DNA from: Piscicola geometra | Taxonomy: Eukaryota; Annelida; Clitellata; Hirudinida; Piscicolidae | Assembly: GCA_943735955.1 (NCBI GenBank) | Contig: OX030967.1 | Span: 3,852,090 to 3,916,089, forward strand | Direction of reading: 5' to 3' | Length of the DNA: 64,000 nucleotides | Part shown: piece by piece, positions 63,101-64,000 of the stretch | How positions within the stretch are numbered: position 1 is the stretch's first letter | How the letters are laid out: the number at the start of each line of letters is the position of its first letter | Position numbers and translations under genes: made by a program | The notes under the pieces: generated by a model | What the model was told of the DNA's origin: nothing | What the model saw: the letters and a program-made list of their open reading frames with translations, nothing else | Databases searched by the model: none

Positions 63101-63722
63101 TTCCGGCTATCACCGTCTCTTGCATGTGAAGGAAGGGCAGAAGGAGATCACGAGATAGGTCTGAACTCTCTCCGATGTGGTGGAATGGGCTTGAAGAGAA
63201 AGTTTGGCCCAAGTTGTAGATGACTTCAGGGAAGAATCCGTTAGTGCCCGCGGTCGTCAGCTTGATGGTGTAGTCGTCGCCGAGGAGACAGTCGCTGCGT
63301 ACCGCTCGAATCGATCTGCGGACTTCTCTGAGAACTTCAACGGAGGATAAGAGGCCCTCGTTCGCCATTCCGTCGGTCAATAGGAGAATGTTGTCGTTGC
63401 TGTTGCGATTCCTGTGCGGAGTTGATGAACTCGGAGATGGTTGTGACCTCACAGCCTTTCCATCACTACCAAATCACAACCACAATTCAACTCCTCCCTC
63501 CCACTTCTTAAATACACTCCCTCCCATAACTCAACTCCCATCCTCCCCCCCCTCCCCCTCAACACCAGCCCACCACTGACCCACCCACCCACCACTGACC
63601 AACCTACCCACCCACTTCTTAGCATACGTCTGGTTGAAAAGGTTGATAGCAGCGGAGAGACCAGCAGACAAGTTGGTCACACCCCCCACCACTATCCCTT
63701 CGAAGGCCCTAGCAAGGGCTTT
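60151..63722 (-). CDS. VWA-domain protein, C-terminal 784 codons (5' end outside window)
   Basis: Exons: 63722-63616, 63447-62756, 62574-62462, 62186-61928, 61334-60151; the first exon starts in phase 0, so earlier exons exist beyond base 64,000. The MIDAS strands in view are GGVTNLSAGL (Thr) and NILLLTDGMANEG (Asp), typical of a von Willebrand A fold; the DxSxS strand must lie upstream. After the VWA comes a beta-rich stretch (GKDVLTLQIEYEDAI), an alpha-helical stretch (CRMKAAAAMDRAASLV, IDPLVLNLARCQAFVG, WDDAWARLKSLRSSLSREV) and a long low-complexity tail rich in Gln, Asp, Gly and Lys. I do not recognise the subfamily. No signal peptide or membrane helix is seen in this part. Confidence 0.82.
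60475..60690 (-). repeat. Asp/Gly-coding GAT/GGT tract in the last exon of the VWA gene
   Basis: Alternating blocks of ATC and ACC (minus: GAT, GGT) code for repeated DDDD-GGGG stretches. The tract stays in frame across 216 bp, consistent with selection for an open frame or with a triplet period alone. Confidence 0.85.
61335..61400 (-). repeat. C-rich acceptor side of the same VWA gene intron
   Basis: Minus-strand CCTCTCTCAAACCCCTCTCA and CCTCCCCCCCCTTCCCCAG precede the last exon. Confidence 0.75.
61561..61927 (-). repeat. 13-bp G-rich minisatellite at the donor of the VWA gene intron
   Basis: Minus-strand GGGAGGGTTGGTT units, about 27 copies, start within ten bases of the GTGAGT donor of the exon ending in CQAFVG. 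The 590-residue fused frame across it is an artefact: the intron is bounded by GTGAGT and CCCCAG with matching phase 1. Confidence 0.93.
63530..63615 (-). repeat. G-rich donor side of the first visible VWA gene intron
   Basis: Minus-strand GTGGGTGGGTAGGTTGGTCA followed by GTGGTGGGTGGGTGGGTC starts exactly at the donor. Confidence 0.8.
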
Positions 63723-64000
63723 CTGGTGGGGGGGGGGTGTGCATTTGATGATAATGATTTTTTAGGTAATGGCAATGATGATAATGATGTTTGGAAAATG
63801 TTAATGATGATAATGATCTTTGGGGAATGTTAATGATCGTGATGATGATAATGATGGTTAGGAAATAGTAATGATCTTGATGATGATAGTTATATAAACT
63901 TCATATAAATTATATCATATTTATTATAATAACTGTAGTTAATTACTCTCTTTATCAATATAATAAATTTAAAAAATAAAAACCAATATTCTGAAAAACT
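63723..64000 (-). other. Intron of the VWA gene, truncated by the window end
   Basis: A G run (C on minus) next to the acceptor, then GATGATAATG repeats and AT-rich DNA. No exon seen. Confidence 0.6.

Overview
This is nuclear DNA from an animal. All six main genes are split by many introns, the families are metazoan (an NK3/bagpipe homeobox gene, a NAB corepressor, a furin-type convertase), the background is AT-rich, and a very large share of the bases is micro- and minisatellite. The gene set fits an invertebrate, possibly a lophotrochozoan such as an annelid or mollusc; that placement is a guess. There are no rRNA or tRNA genes, CRISPR arrays or prokaryotic features that I can support. Exon models were built by eye from splice signals, reading phase and family similarity. 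In every multi-exon model the phases join without a break.

Layout. 1-12,185: a G-rich minisatellite with higher-order repeats. It probably lies inside an intron of a minus-strand YAE1-domain gene whose first two exons are at 13,028-12,495. 13,383-19,820 (+): a 14-exon LPCAT3-like lysophospholipid acyltransferase, divergent from the YAE1-like gene across about 350 bp. 20-26.7 kb: AT-rich intergenic DNA with short repeats. 26.74-26.90 kb: a promoter-like cluster followed by a 1.6-kb, 12-bp minisatellite and two CA tracts. 30,026-32,360 (+): an NK3/bagpipe homeobox gene whose homeodomain is interrupted twice, once by a 1,056-bp tetranucleotide intron. 33-38.6 kb: a broken tandem duplication that carries a truncated copy of the 5' end of POLD3 and a duplicated small terminal exon. 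38,310-40,099 (+): POLD3, with a PIP box. 41,532-52,960 (-): an 18-exon furin-like convertase. 54,049-58,297 (-): a 9-exon NAB homolog. 60,151-63,722 (-): the C-terminal five exons of a VWA-domain protein that continues past the window edge.

The genes share no obvious pathway. What unites the window is the build of its introns. Many are plain AT-rich introns. Many others start with a G-rich satellite right after the donor and end with a C-rich satellite right before the acceptor. This orientation holds relative to transcription on both strands. In LPCAT3 intron 12 the two flanking satellites are reciprocally complementary. This strand-polarised, potentially intron-bridging arrangement is the best candidate here for an undescribed system. 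The second is the 12-kb satellite that appears to form the 3' side of one giant intron.
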